Part shown: positions 1-5,423 of the stretch, in pieces
How the letters are laid out: each line of letters starts with the position of its first letter
How positions within the stretch are numbered: position 1 is the stretch's first letter
NCBI GenBank assembly: GCA_021204605.1
Contig: JAJPZD010000173.1
Coordinates: 1-5,423 of the forward strand
Length of the DNA stretch: 5,423 nucleotides
Direction of reading: 5' to 3'
DNA from: Prevotella sp.
Lineage (GTDB): Bacteria; Bacteroidota; Bacteroidia; Bacteroidales; Bacteroidaceae
Notes under the pieces: model-generated
Databases searched by the model: none
The model's input: the letters and a program-made list of their open reading frames with translations, nothing else
Told to the model about the DNA's origin: nothing
Position numbers and translations under genes: made by a program

Positions 1-4
1 CTCT

Positions 5-2005
5 TTACTGATTTAAAGTTATACCGAAATAGCCCTCTGCCACTGTCGTGTTCTGCTCCTCTACATTACGGTGCAACGTGTATGTCTTGGATATGAAAGG
101 CTCAAGTTTCACATAGTCGCTCTCTCTCCTTATCTCCGATGTGGTGCAAAGCAGTATCGTCTGTTCTGCCAACTGTGGGAAATATTCTTCCATAAGCGCA
201 TCCCTGCTCTCGTTATCAAGAACGCCCATCACGGTATCTATCATCACCGGCGGCTCGTAGTCGCCGAGGTTTCTCAACACCATCAACAGCACTTGTATGA
301 ATATCTGTTTTGATGCCGCATTCAGCTGGTTCAGCGATATCTCATTGCCTGCCGTGTGGTATAGTTTTATGCTGAACTTGTCAACGCTTTCCGACAACAC
401 CACTTTCGCCACATGTCCTTTGTAGACTATCAGCAGTTTGTTGAGCTTCTGCTGCATCTCTGTCTCTATCTGTGCCTTCTTCTTTTTCAACAGGTTGTCG
501 GCTATCGTCTCGAACATTGGTTTCAGCTTCACAAGGGTGTCATATTTCACATCGGGAACCTGCTGCACCTGTATGTCAAACTGGTGTATTCTCTTTTCAA
601 GGCTTTGTATTTCTGCCTTGATTTTATCTTCTTGTTTTCTCAGATTCTCCAACTGATATTGTGCGCCTTCATAACTCTTTATTATGGCTTCATTGCCGCC
701 GGCGTTTGTCTGCTCTAATTTCTGTTTCTGCAAGCGGAGTTCGTCTAATGTCTCAAGCTGCATTTCCAAGTCCTGACGCTGACTGTCTAACGTAATAAAG
801 CGGTTGCTCCAAGAACGCTCGACCAAATTGGAAAGAGCCTCTATCTCTGCCTCGTCAAGGTAGTTGTATGGATTTTCCTTGTTCGTGGCATTCTGCAACG
901 CCACGATATGTGCCACTACCTGCTCCTCGTCAACATTCTCACTACACAATGAAAGGTCTTTCAGATATGTTATTATCTTGTTCGTAACGTCTTTCAATGT
1001 CTCTATTGGATATGCTCCGGCATTCTCTTTTTGCAGCTTTTCCCGTATGTGCAGTATGTTGTTGATTTCCTGCGAGAAGTTTGAGGCTAACTTAGGCAAA
1101 AACAGCTCAAATTCGATATTTTCCACGAATATTTTCAAGTCTCCTGAATATACCGACACCCGCTTTATTATATCGTCTATCTTTTTCGCCAACTCCTGTA
1201 TCTTCTTGTTCAGGTTTATCTCCTCCTGCACTCCCTCCTTCGCGAAATTATATTCTTTCTCTACCGTCAACAGGTATTTGTATTGCTTGTCCTGCTCTGC
1301 AATGCAGTTATCCAAGTCTTTTGCCAGCTGCTCTTTCTTCTCGCACAGCTCATTATACTCCTTCTGCTCCTGCTCCGCATCCAAACGCATTTTCGCCCAC
1401 TCCTGCTGTATCTTCTCTGCCGCCTTTCTCAGTTGCACGTATTTCTTGAATCCTAATACATTCTCAAAATTATCTTGTATCGTTTGTGCGAACACGTTTT
1501 TCTTCAACAGCTCGCTCGACTGCATGGCGTCAAACAGAAAATATTTACTAAGCTCTTCCGGCAGGTTTGCCTTGATTATCTTGTTCACCTCCTGCTCTGA
1601 TTTCGCCTTCTCCTTCGGCGCTGTCATCGTACCATATACATAGTTGTTGCCATTCATGTTCAGCGACACGCTCTCCAACGGTTTGCCCTGTTGGTTCAAC
1701 ACGTATGTCCGCCTTAACTTGTACTTCTGTTGCTGCCCAAGCACCTTGCCGACAAACATTATTTCCAATACTATTTCTTGCTTTGCAGTGTTTAACGCTC
1801 CTTGATTAAGCAGCTCCATGAAATGTGCTTTGCTCTCTATCTTCAGTCCGTACAGCGCACCGCTTATCGCCTCAAACAGGGTCGTCTTTCCTCCTCCGTT
1901 TGCTCCCCCAATTAATATTATCGGCCGCTCCTCATCCACTGTCAGGTCGAGATCGAGCGACAAATAGGTCTTATAGTTGCTTATCTTGATATTCTGTATC
2001 AGCAT
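5..2005 (-). CDS. DndD-like SMC/ABC-type ATPase with long coiled coil
   Basis: The 666-residue protein has the split ABC ATPase layout of Rad50/SMC and DndD-type proteins. Its N-terminal lobe starts MLIQNIKISNYKTY, with Walker A GANGGGKT at about 34-41 and a probable Q-loop region around YFLFDAMQSS (155-164). A helical, charged, coiled-coil-like middle runs from about 190 to 510. The C-terminal lobe has a signature-like LNAASKQIF (about 561-569), Walker B PVMIDT (586-591), a D-loop GVLDNESR (594-601) and an H-loop-like region ILLCTTSEI (617-625). From family knowledge, DndD-type ATPases act in the cytoplasm as DNA-dependent motors or sensors in modification/restriction systems. The signature is degenerate (family form near LSAGEKQ) and no CXXC zinc hook is visible. 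It is the last gene of the minus-strand operon, 7 bases after the small protein. Start 2005 is chosen because the fold begins at once. An SMC-like ATPase is well supported; the DndD link is by motif resemblance only, and no dndB, dndC or dndE lies in the window. Confidence 0.88.
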   Translation of the reverse strand: MLIQNIKISNYKTYLSLDLDLTVDEERPIILIGGANGGGKTTLFEAISGALYGLKIESKAHFMELLNQGALNTAKQEIVLEIMFVGKVLGQQQKYKLRRTYVLNQQGKPLESVSLNMNGNNYVYGTMTAPKEKAKSEQEVNKIIKANLPEELSKYFLFDAMQSSELLKKNVFAQTIQDNFENVLGFKKYVQLRKAAEKIQQEWAKMRLDAEQEQKEYNELCEKKEQLAKDLDNCIAEQDKQYKYLLTVEKEYNFAKEGVQEEINLNKKIQELAKKIDDIIKRVSVYSGDLKIFVENIEFELFLPKLASNFSQEINNILHIREKLQKENAGAYPIETLKDVTNKIITYLKDLSLCSENVDEEQVVAHIVALQNATNKENPYNYLDEAEIEALSNLVERSWSNRFITLDSQRQDLEMQLETLDELRLQKQKLEQTNAGGNEAIIKSYEGAQYQLENLRKQEDKIKAEIQSLEKRIHQFDIQVQQVPDVKYDTLVKLKPMFETIADNLLKKKKAQIETEMQQKLNKLLIVYKGHVAKVVLSESVDKFSIKLYHTAGNEISLNQLNAASKQIFIQVLLMVLRNLGDYEPPVMIDTVMGVLDNESRDALMEEYFPQLAEQTILLCTTSEIRRESDYVKLEPFISKTYTLHRNVEEQNTTVAEGYFGITLNQ

Positions 2006-2012
2006 AGTTTCT

Positions 2013-2231
2013 TCACTGTCTTATTTTGTTTATCGCCGTACGGATTATCTGCTCCGTGTCATCATCACTCACCTCTATCACGTCAACCTTCTTGGCGTGA
2101 TATGCCTTGAGAATGTCATCGCTCAACCACTCAAAGCTGATGCCTTCCCTTTCACAAATGGCCTCTATCATCGACAGGTCATCTTTGCGTATTCCGTAGT
2201 GTACAAACTTCGGGTCTATTCCTTTTCCCAT
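2013..2231 (-). CDS. small acidic protein of a modification-system operon
   Basis: This 72-residue protein lies between Res (19 bases upstream) and the DndD-like ATPase (7 bases downstream) on the same strand, so it is very probably co-transcribed and perhaps translationally coupled to the ATPase. It has no signal peptide or membrane segment. The N-terminal half looks helical (about 17-45: RKDDLSMIEAICEREG, then FEWLSDDILKAYH). The middle is acidic (VIEVSDDDTEQ, about 52-62) and the C-terminus is a basic amphipathic helix (IIRTAINKIRQ). I do not recognise a catalytic motif. Small proteins beside SMC-like ATPases in defence operons often act as a bridging or regulatory subunit, and that is the inference here. 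It does not visibly match DndE. The gene is real by its tight packing, its protein-like composition and its clean start at 2231. Its function is unknown. Confidence 0.75.
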   Translation of the reverse strand: MGKGIDPKFVHYGIRKDDLSMIEAICEREGISFEWLSDDILKAYHAKKVDVIEVSDDDTEQIIRTAINKIRQ

Positions 2232-2237
2232 ATCTTT

Positions 2238-2257
2238 AATTTTTCATTCTTCATTTC
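2238..2257 (-). repeat. short A-rich AATGAAGAATGAAAAATT tract
   Basis: The minus strand reads GAAATGAAGAATGAAAAATT, a low-complexity GAATGAA-like direct repeat just before the small protein gene. It carries the res stop codon TGA. Similar tracts occur next to C/G-rich repeats in Bacteroidetes intergenic DNA, so it may be part of one composite element with 2261-2302. It could equally be an A-rich translation initiation region for the gene at 2231. Confidence 0.35.
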
Positions 2258-4665
2258 CGTCCTCCAGACTCCCTCCCTAAGGGGGAGGGCTGGGGTGGGG
2301 CTTCATTTTCGGGATAAAAAGCATCCCAGTTGAGCGTATCTGTCGTATTCTCAATTGGCAGTTTCGAATACAGCCAATTGCTGCCCTGCTGTATGATGAT
2401 ACCACCAAACAACGGTTGTGCGTCTGTGCTGTTCTCTTTAATATATTTCAGCAGGGCGTTGTGCTTTTCGGGTGCATGAATATCACTCCCCACGCTCTTG
2501 GTGTCGAAAAGATACACATGGCCGTTTTTCATGCGGATGATGAAATCAACATAAAACAGTGACTTTGCTTTTCCCTCTCCGTATGTTATGGCGAAATGCT
2601 GCTTGCCCTTGTCTCCGTTCTTATACCACCAGTCTATCCACTCGCTGTTTTCCTCCAAATATGCCTCAAACTCTCTTTCTGGTTTCGATGCCTCATTCAG
2701 TTGCACGAACGGCAGCATGGCGTGGTTCTTAGCAATGTCTATTCGGTTGGTCTCACTATCATACACTCTTTCCTCTGGTATCTCCCAGTCATATCGCTTG
2801 AAGTCTCTCATTATCATTGACCTCTCTTTCGCCTTCTGACGCTTTTCCAAGTATCTCTCCAAGACTATTTCCAACAACCTGTCAAATATCTTTCGGTTTT
2901 TATGATACAGCACTACTTTCTTTGCATCGGTATCAAACACACCGAAAAAGTCGGCTAACATATCAAGCAGATATAACCCTATCTTGTCTGTACGCCCCTT
3001 GCGCTCAAACTTCTGTCCTTTTCCGCTTATATAGTCGGTGAAAACCCTGTCAATCTCAGGAACCTTGCGGGCAAACCTCACCTTGTCAACGGTCAATATC
3101 TGCTCCTCGTTCTGAAAATGTACGTTCTGAGGTATCTCTACGTTTATTGTCTTTACATCTAAATGTATTGTGTTCGCAACACGCCTTCTATTCTCATTTA
3201 TCATTTCATTGTCGGTGTCTGGCAGTGTTCCTGCTTCGTCATCATCATAATATCCCCACATTTCTCCTATCTTGAAGAAACTGGCTCCGCTCTCTAACCT
3301 CCAGAATTTCGCCGCCTCGTCATACAATGTCTTTCGGAAGTCTGGTCCCAAATAATTACGCTCTATATTCGGACTTTCCGAATAATATGACGGCAATATA
3401 ACGTTGTGAATATGTTCTCTCCTGCGTGCTACAATGGTGTCTTTCAGGATATAGTCTGAATCGGCTGTTACAATCCTTATCTTGTCCTTCGCCAAGTCGG
3501 TATATACATATCCGATGTTCAGTTCTTCCTTTGGATAATGCCTCTGTTCCGGCATCCGCATTATGCGCCCTACTGTCTGTATAGTGAACTGGTCGCTCTG
3601 CAATTTCCTGAATATCAGCAGCACTGCGGCACGTGGACAGTCCCAGCCCAACGCTATCGCCTCCTTGAACAGCAGCACCTGTGTCATGTTGTCGGGTTTT
3701 TCCAATCCCGCAAGGTTTTCCTTCTCATTCGCAAGCCATACCGCCAACAGTCCGTTCTCTGTTCTTACGTCGTGCATCACTTTCAGGTATTGCTTTACCA
3801 AGTCGCTTACTTCCTGGTCTTCGGCAGTCATTCTCTCATTGGTGTCGTTGGGCAACTGTATCAACAGCAACGGATTGATTTTTATTCCCATCGCCTTGTA
3901 CATTTCCGCCAATTGGTTGCGCTTTGCCATCGCCGCCCTGACAAGGTTCTCGTTAAGCGTGCGCTCCTCCCTGAAATCCAACTCAATATCGGGATTAAGC
4001 ACAACCTCTTTCTTTATCATCTCCGCCTCTATCACTTCCTTGCGATATACCGTAACTTTCTCGTCAGGCTGCAGCGTCTTGGGCGTGGCGGAAATCCTCA
4101 ACTCCACGGCCGGGTTTATCCTCTCCAAAACGGCTGCCGACTTGTCCGCAGTCTTTGACCAAAACGTATGCTCCTCATCGATTATCGCCACTATCGGCAA
4201 GCCGGATTCTTCCTGCGTGCGTCGGGTAATCTCGTATAGTGTGGCAAAACTCTCGTTTTCCCTCACTATGACATTATTGTCCTTATTCACACTCTCCCAA
4301 TTCACAAACAGTATCTCCCCTGCCTGTATTCCCACACTCTGGTCTATATCCCCGAACATTACCGGACTGAGCCGGCGAGTAACATCGAAAGCGTTTTTTA
4401 AACTTGCATAGCTTTGCAGATGCAACTTGCGAGGGGCAAACCATATAAACGCCACTTCCTGATATAGCGTGTCGCCCCTGTCCTGCAGCTCATCGGCAAT
4501 CCTCGCCAATGCCTCGCATGCCATCACTGTCTTACCAGCCCCCGTAGGTGCCTCAAAAACGATTTTCTGACGCTTCTCATTATTGTTCAGGAGTTTGATT
4601 ACCTTTTCTGTCAACTCCTCAACAGCTCTCTCCTGATATTTTATTGTCTTTAACATGGTCTTCAT
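2251..4665 (-). CDS. res: type III-like restriction subunit Res (SF2 helicase + PD-(D/E)XK nuclease)
   Basis: This 804-residue protein should use ATP to translocate on DNA and cleave it, working with Mod in a type III-like restriction complex. The SF2 helicase core shows a Q-motif-like start (KYQERAVEE, 9-17), Walker A APTGAGKT (39-46), DEEH (163-166), SAT (192-194), a motif V region EAIALGWDCPRA (335-346) and motif VI QTVGRIMR (363-370). The C-terminal nuclease candidate spans about 663-765: E665, then D707 in FYVDFII and DTK at 721-723, which fits D-Xn-(D/E)XK. All key helicase and nuclease residues look intact. Starts at 4665 and 4656 (M4) are both possible; the longer is listed. The last 16 residues (789-804, APPQPSPLGRESGGRK) are encoded by an interspersed repeat, so the ancestral C-terminus probably ended near residue 788. 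Upstream on the same strand is a Mod C-terminal fragment, the usual mod-res order. The DndD-like ATPase and small protein follow in the operon. Confidence 0.93.
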   Translation of the reverse strand: MKTMLKTIKYQERAVEELTEKVIKLLNNNEKRQKIVFEAPTGAGKTVMACEALARIADELQDRGDTLYQEVAFIWFAPRKLHLQSYASLKNAFDVTRRLSPVMFGDIDQSVGIQAGEILFVNWESVNKDNNVIVRENESFATLYEITRRTQEESGLPIVAIIDEEHTFWSKTADKSAAVLERINPAVELRISATPKTLQPDEKVTVYRKEVIEAEMIKKEVVLNPDIELDFREERTLNENLVRAAMAKRNQLAEMYKAMGIKINPLLLIQLPNDTNERMTAEDQEVSDLVKQYLKVMHDVRTENGLLAVWLANEKENLAGLEKPDNMTQVLLFKEAIALGWDCPRAAVLLIFRKLQSDQFTIQTVGRIMRMPEQRHYPKEELNIGYVYTDLAKDKIRIVTADSDYILKDTIVARRREHIHNVILPSYYSESPNIERNYLGPDFRKTLYDEAAKFWRLESGASFFKIGEMWGYYDDDEAGTLPDTDNEMINENRRRVANTIHLDVKTINVEIPQNVHFQNEEQILTVDKVRFARKVPEIDRVFTDYISGKGQKFERKGRTDKIGLYLLDMLADFFGVFDTDAKKVVLYHKNRKIFDRLLEIVLERYLEKRQKAKERSMIMRDFKRYDWEIPEERVYDSETNRIDIAKNHAMLPFVQLNEASKPEREFEAYLEENSEWIDWWYKNGDKGKQHFAITYGEGKAKSLFYVDFIIRMKNGHVYLFDTKSVGSDIHAPEKHNALLKYIKENSTDAQPLFGGIIIQQGSNWLYSKLPIENTTDTLNWDAFYPENEAPPQPSPLGRESGGRK
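2261..2302 (-). repeat. C/G-rich interspersed repeat fused to the 3' end of res
   Basis: On the minus strand this reads AGCCCCACCCCAGCCC, then TCCCCCTTAGGGAGGGAG and TCTGGAGG. It is a strongly strand-asymmetric C/G-rich element of a type often found between genes in Bacteroidetes. The arms CCCTCCC (2271-2277) and GGGAGGG (2283-2289) can pair around a 5-base loop. The core CCCCCTTAGGG is shared with the element at 4706-4733, in the same orientation. The element lies inside the res reading frame and encodes its last residues. It may also act as an RNA hairpin between res and the small protein gene. No mobility gene is attached. Family assignment is from memory of such repeats, not from a search. 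Confidence 0.75.
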
Positions 4666-4690
4666 GTATCTATATCAAAATATAATTTAA

Positions 4691-4705
4691 TCCCAAATTT
4701 TGGGA
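4691..4705. repeat. 15-base perfect palindrome TCCCAAATTTTGGGA
   Basis: The arms TCCCAAA (4691-4697) and TTTGGGA (4699-4705) flank one central T. The palindrome sits 25 bases upstream of the res start and abuts the C/G-rich repeat, so it may be part of that repeat. Other readings are an operator for res or a small RNA hairpin. On the minus strand it is followed by TTAAATTATATTTTG, not a U-tract, so a classical intrinsic terminator is unlikely. Confidence 0.5.
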
Positions 4706-4733
4706 AGTCCCCCTAAGGGGGATTTAGGGGGCT
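4706..4733 (-). repeat. C/G-rich interspersed repeat at the end of the Mod fragment
   Basis: On the minus strand this reads AGCCCCCTAAATCCCCC then TTAGGGGGACTT. The arms CCCCC (4709-4713) and GGGGG (4717-4721) form a 5-bp stem with a 3-base loop, extendable by one T-A pair. It shares the CCCCCTTAGGG core and the orientation of the element at 2261-2302 but is otherwise diverged. It supplies the last Ala-Pro codons and the TAA stop of the Mod fragment and fills much of the 58-base gap before res. A role in attenuating or processing the transcript is possible but unproven. Confidence 0.75.
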
Positions 4734-5008
4734 GTTATTTTACGATATGCATTGTAAATGGCTTGCGGCAATGCACACAGCTCCACTTTTCCCATCACTT
4801 CCTCAAACAACGCCTCCCATGGGTCTTGACTGGGCGAGAAAACATATATCTTTATAGGATTTTTTACATCAACTCCTTTGATAATCTCCACCAACTTTTC
4901 AATAATATCCTCATTATAAATCACCAACATCTGCTTCTCCACATTATCGAAATATCGAAACTGTCCTTTATGGGTATCATTAAAGAAAAATAATTTCTCA
5001 CTGCATTT
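4724..5008 (-). pseudogene. C-terminal fragment of a type III-like Mod methyltransferase
   Basis: An open minus-strand frame ending at 4724 encodes about 94 residues outside the divergent gene. Segments such as NVEKQMLVIYNED, KIYVFSPSQDPWEALFEEV and VELCALPQAIYNAYRKI resemble, from memory, the extreme C-terminus of the Mod subfamily that starts with an N-terminus like that at 5009 (family pattern near KVYVFS...FEEVL.KV.LCALP.AIY.AY). No methyltransferase catalytic motif is present. Mod-like sequence seems to run back almost to 5008, where the opposite-strand start codon lies. The frame stays open to 5239, but that part is only the antisense of the divergent mod gene. The only ATG within the fragment is at 4930, giving 68 residues. 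The last two codons and the stop come from the repeat at 4706-4733. Its place just before res matches the normal tail of mod in a mod-res operon. It could instead be an expressed stand-alone domain, or the tail half of a mod split by inversion. Confidence 0.72.
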
Positions 5009-5423
5009 ATGAATAATATAGACAAGATTAATCTGATAAAACGTATCAAAGAAATAGATGGGTTTACTGACAAGGAACGCAGCGACTTGTTGGGGCTTCT
5101 CCGTGACAACAAAAGCTATGGTTTGGTATGGGAAGATAAGCCTGAAGATGTAGAGGAACGCCTTCGGAAAGAGCTTCCGATTTTGAATGAAGTTACAGAA
5201 CGTGCAATAATCAGCGAGGACAAAGACGCTCCCAACCATATACTAATCGAGGGTGATAACCTTGAAGCTCTAACAACTATGGCTTATACTCATGAAGGAA
5301 AGATAGATGTAATCTATATTGATCCTCCATACAATACAGGAAATAAAGACTTTGTTTATAATGACAGCTTTGTTGACAAAGAAGATTCTTATCGACATTC
5401 CAAATGGCTGTCGTTTATGAGCC
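5009..5423 (+). CDS. mod: type III-like adenine DNA methyltransferase Mod, N-terminal part (cut by window end)
   Basis: An open frame from ATG 5009 to the window edge gives 138 complete codons and no stop. The residues expected of beta-class N6-adenine methyltransferases are present: ILIEGDNLEALTTM (78-91) and the catalytic motif IV DPPYNTG (105-111), followed by VYNDSFVDKEDSYRHSKW (116-133). In this class motif IV precedes the AdoMet-binding FxGxG, which would lie outside the window. The N-terminal 45 residues form a charged helical segment (KINLIKRIKEIDGFTDKERS) usual in this Mod subfamily. The start is fixed by an in-frame stop at 4991-4993, with no other ATG between. No Shine-Dalgarno is seen, only A-rich sequence. 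The gene points away from res, whereas mod and res are normally co-directional. Mod would methylate adenine at the recognition site and carry target specificity for the Res complex. The family call is firm; whether the gene is complete cannot be seen. Confidence 0.93.
   Translation, partial: MNNIDKINLIKRIKEIDGFTDKERSDLLGLLRDNKSYGLVWEDKPEDVEERLRKELPILNEVTERAIISEDKDAPNHILIEGDNLEALTTMAYTHEGKIDVIYIDPPYNTGNKDFVYNDSFVDKEDSYRHSKWLSFMS

Noticed and set aside
500..1450. Rad50-type zinc hook in the coiled coil of the ATPase
   Set aside because: No CXXC is present in the middle region; the cysteines there are isolated.
864..1643. Plus-strand open frame of 259 residues antisense to the DndD-like gene
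   Set aside because: Its Ser/Cys/Phe-rich composition is that of an antisense shadow, and it lies wholly within a well-supported gene.
5..2231. A DNA phosphorothioation (Dnd) system
   Set aside because: Only a DndD-like ATPase is present. No dndB, dndC or dndE is visible, and the neighbours are a methyltransferase and a type III-like Res.
3538..4411. Two overlapping plus-strand open frames (206 and 282 residues) antisense to res
   Set aside because: They overlie the conserved helicase motifs of Res and show no recognisable domain or coding context.
4946..4961. Tandem ATCGAAAT/ATCGAAAC direct repeat as a possible recombination or operator site
   Set aside because: It is just two 8-base units and encodes the ordinary-looking RYFDN segment of the Mod fragment; chance is enough to explain it.
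4700..4993. Plus-strand frame of 97 residues starting inside the C/G repeat
   Set aside because: It begins in repeat sequence and is antisense to the Mod fragment, with no sign of coding selection.
4967..4998. Possible promoter for mod: TTTA (4967-4970) and TAATTTCT (4991-4998)
   Set aside because: It only partly matches TTTG/TAnnTTTG, has 20-base spacing and would leave a very short leader; such matches are common by chance in A/T-rich DNA.
4724..5239. Full 171-residue minus-strand frame as one intact gene
   Set aside because: Residues 1-77 are exactly antisense to the conserved Mod N-terminus on the plus strand; only the part from about 5008 leftwards looks like protein.

Overview
This window looks like an accessory defence or restriction-modification island from a Bacteroidetes-type bacterium. 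The host guess rests on moderate G+C, no recognisable Shine-Dalgarno sequences before any gene, and C/G-rich interspersed repeats with a CCCCCTTAGGG core of the kind common between genes in Bacteroidales and Flavobacteria. I could run no database search. Family calls come from motifs and from remembered family sequences.

Layout. On the minus strand, read from right to left, there is a Mod C-terminal fragment (about 5008-4724). It is followed by a complete type III-like restriction subunit Res with helicase and PD-(D/E)XK nuclease domains (4665-2251). Next comes a 72-residue acidic small protein (2231-2013), then a 666-residue DndD-like SMC/ABC ATPase (2005-5). The last three genes are separated by only 19 and 7 bases and look like one operon. 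On the plus strand, starting at 5009 and leaving the window at 5423, is the N-terminal part of a beta-class adenine methyltransferase (Mod) with an intact DPPY motif. Two C/G-rich repeats lie at the 3' ends of the Mod fragment and of Res, and each supplies the last codons of the frame it follows.

How the parts relate. Mod plus Res would make a type III-like modification/restriction pair. The DndD-like ATPase and the small protein are not standard type III components and suggest a composite system with an added DNA-sensing or DNA-translocating module. The most striking point is the Mod locus. The minus-strand fragment, in the usual mod-then-res order, looks like the C-terminus of the same Mod subfamily whose N-terminus points the other way, with the junction at or very near the plus-strand start codon. 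This fits a DNA inversion that split mod, possibly a phase-variable switch, or a replacement of mod that left its tail behind. Sequence to the right of 5423 would decide between these.

No RNA genes, CRISPR arrays, IS elements or origins were seen. The only stretch over 300 bases without an intact gene (4666-5008) holds the Mod fragment, a repeat and a short palindrome.
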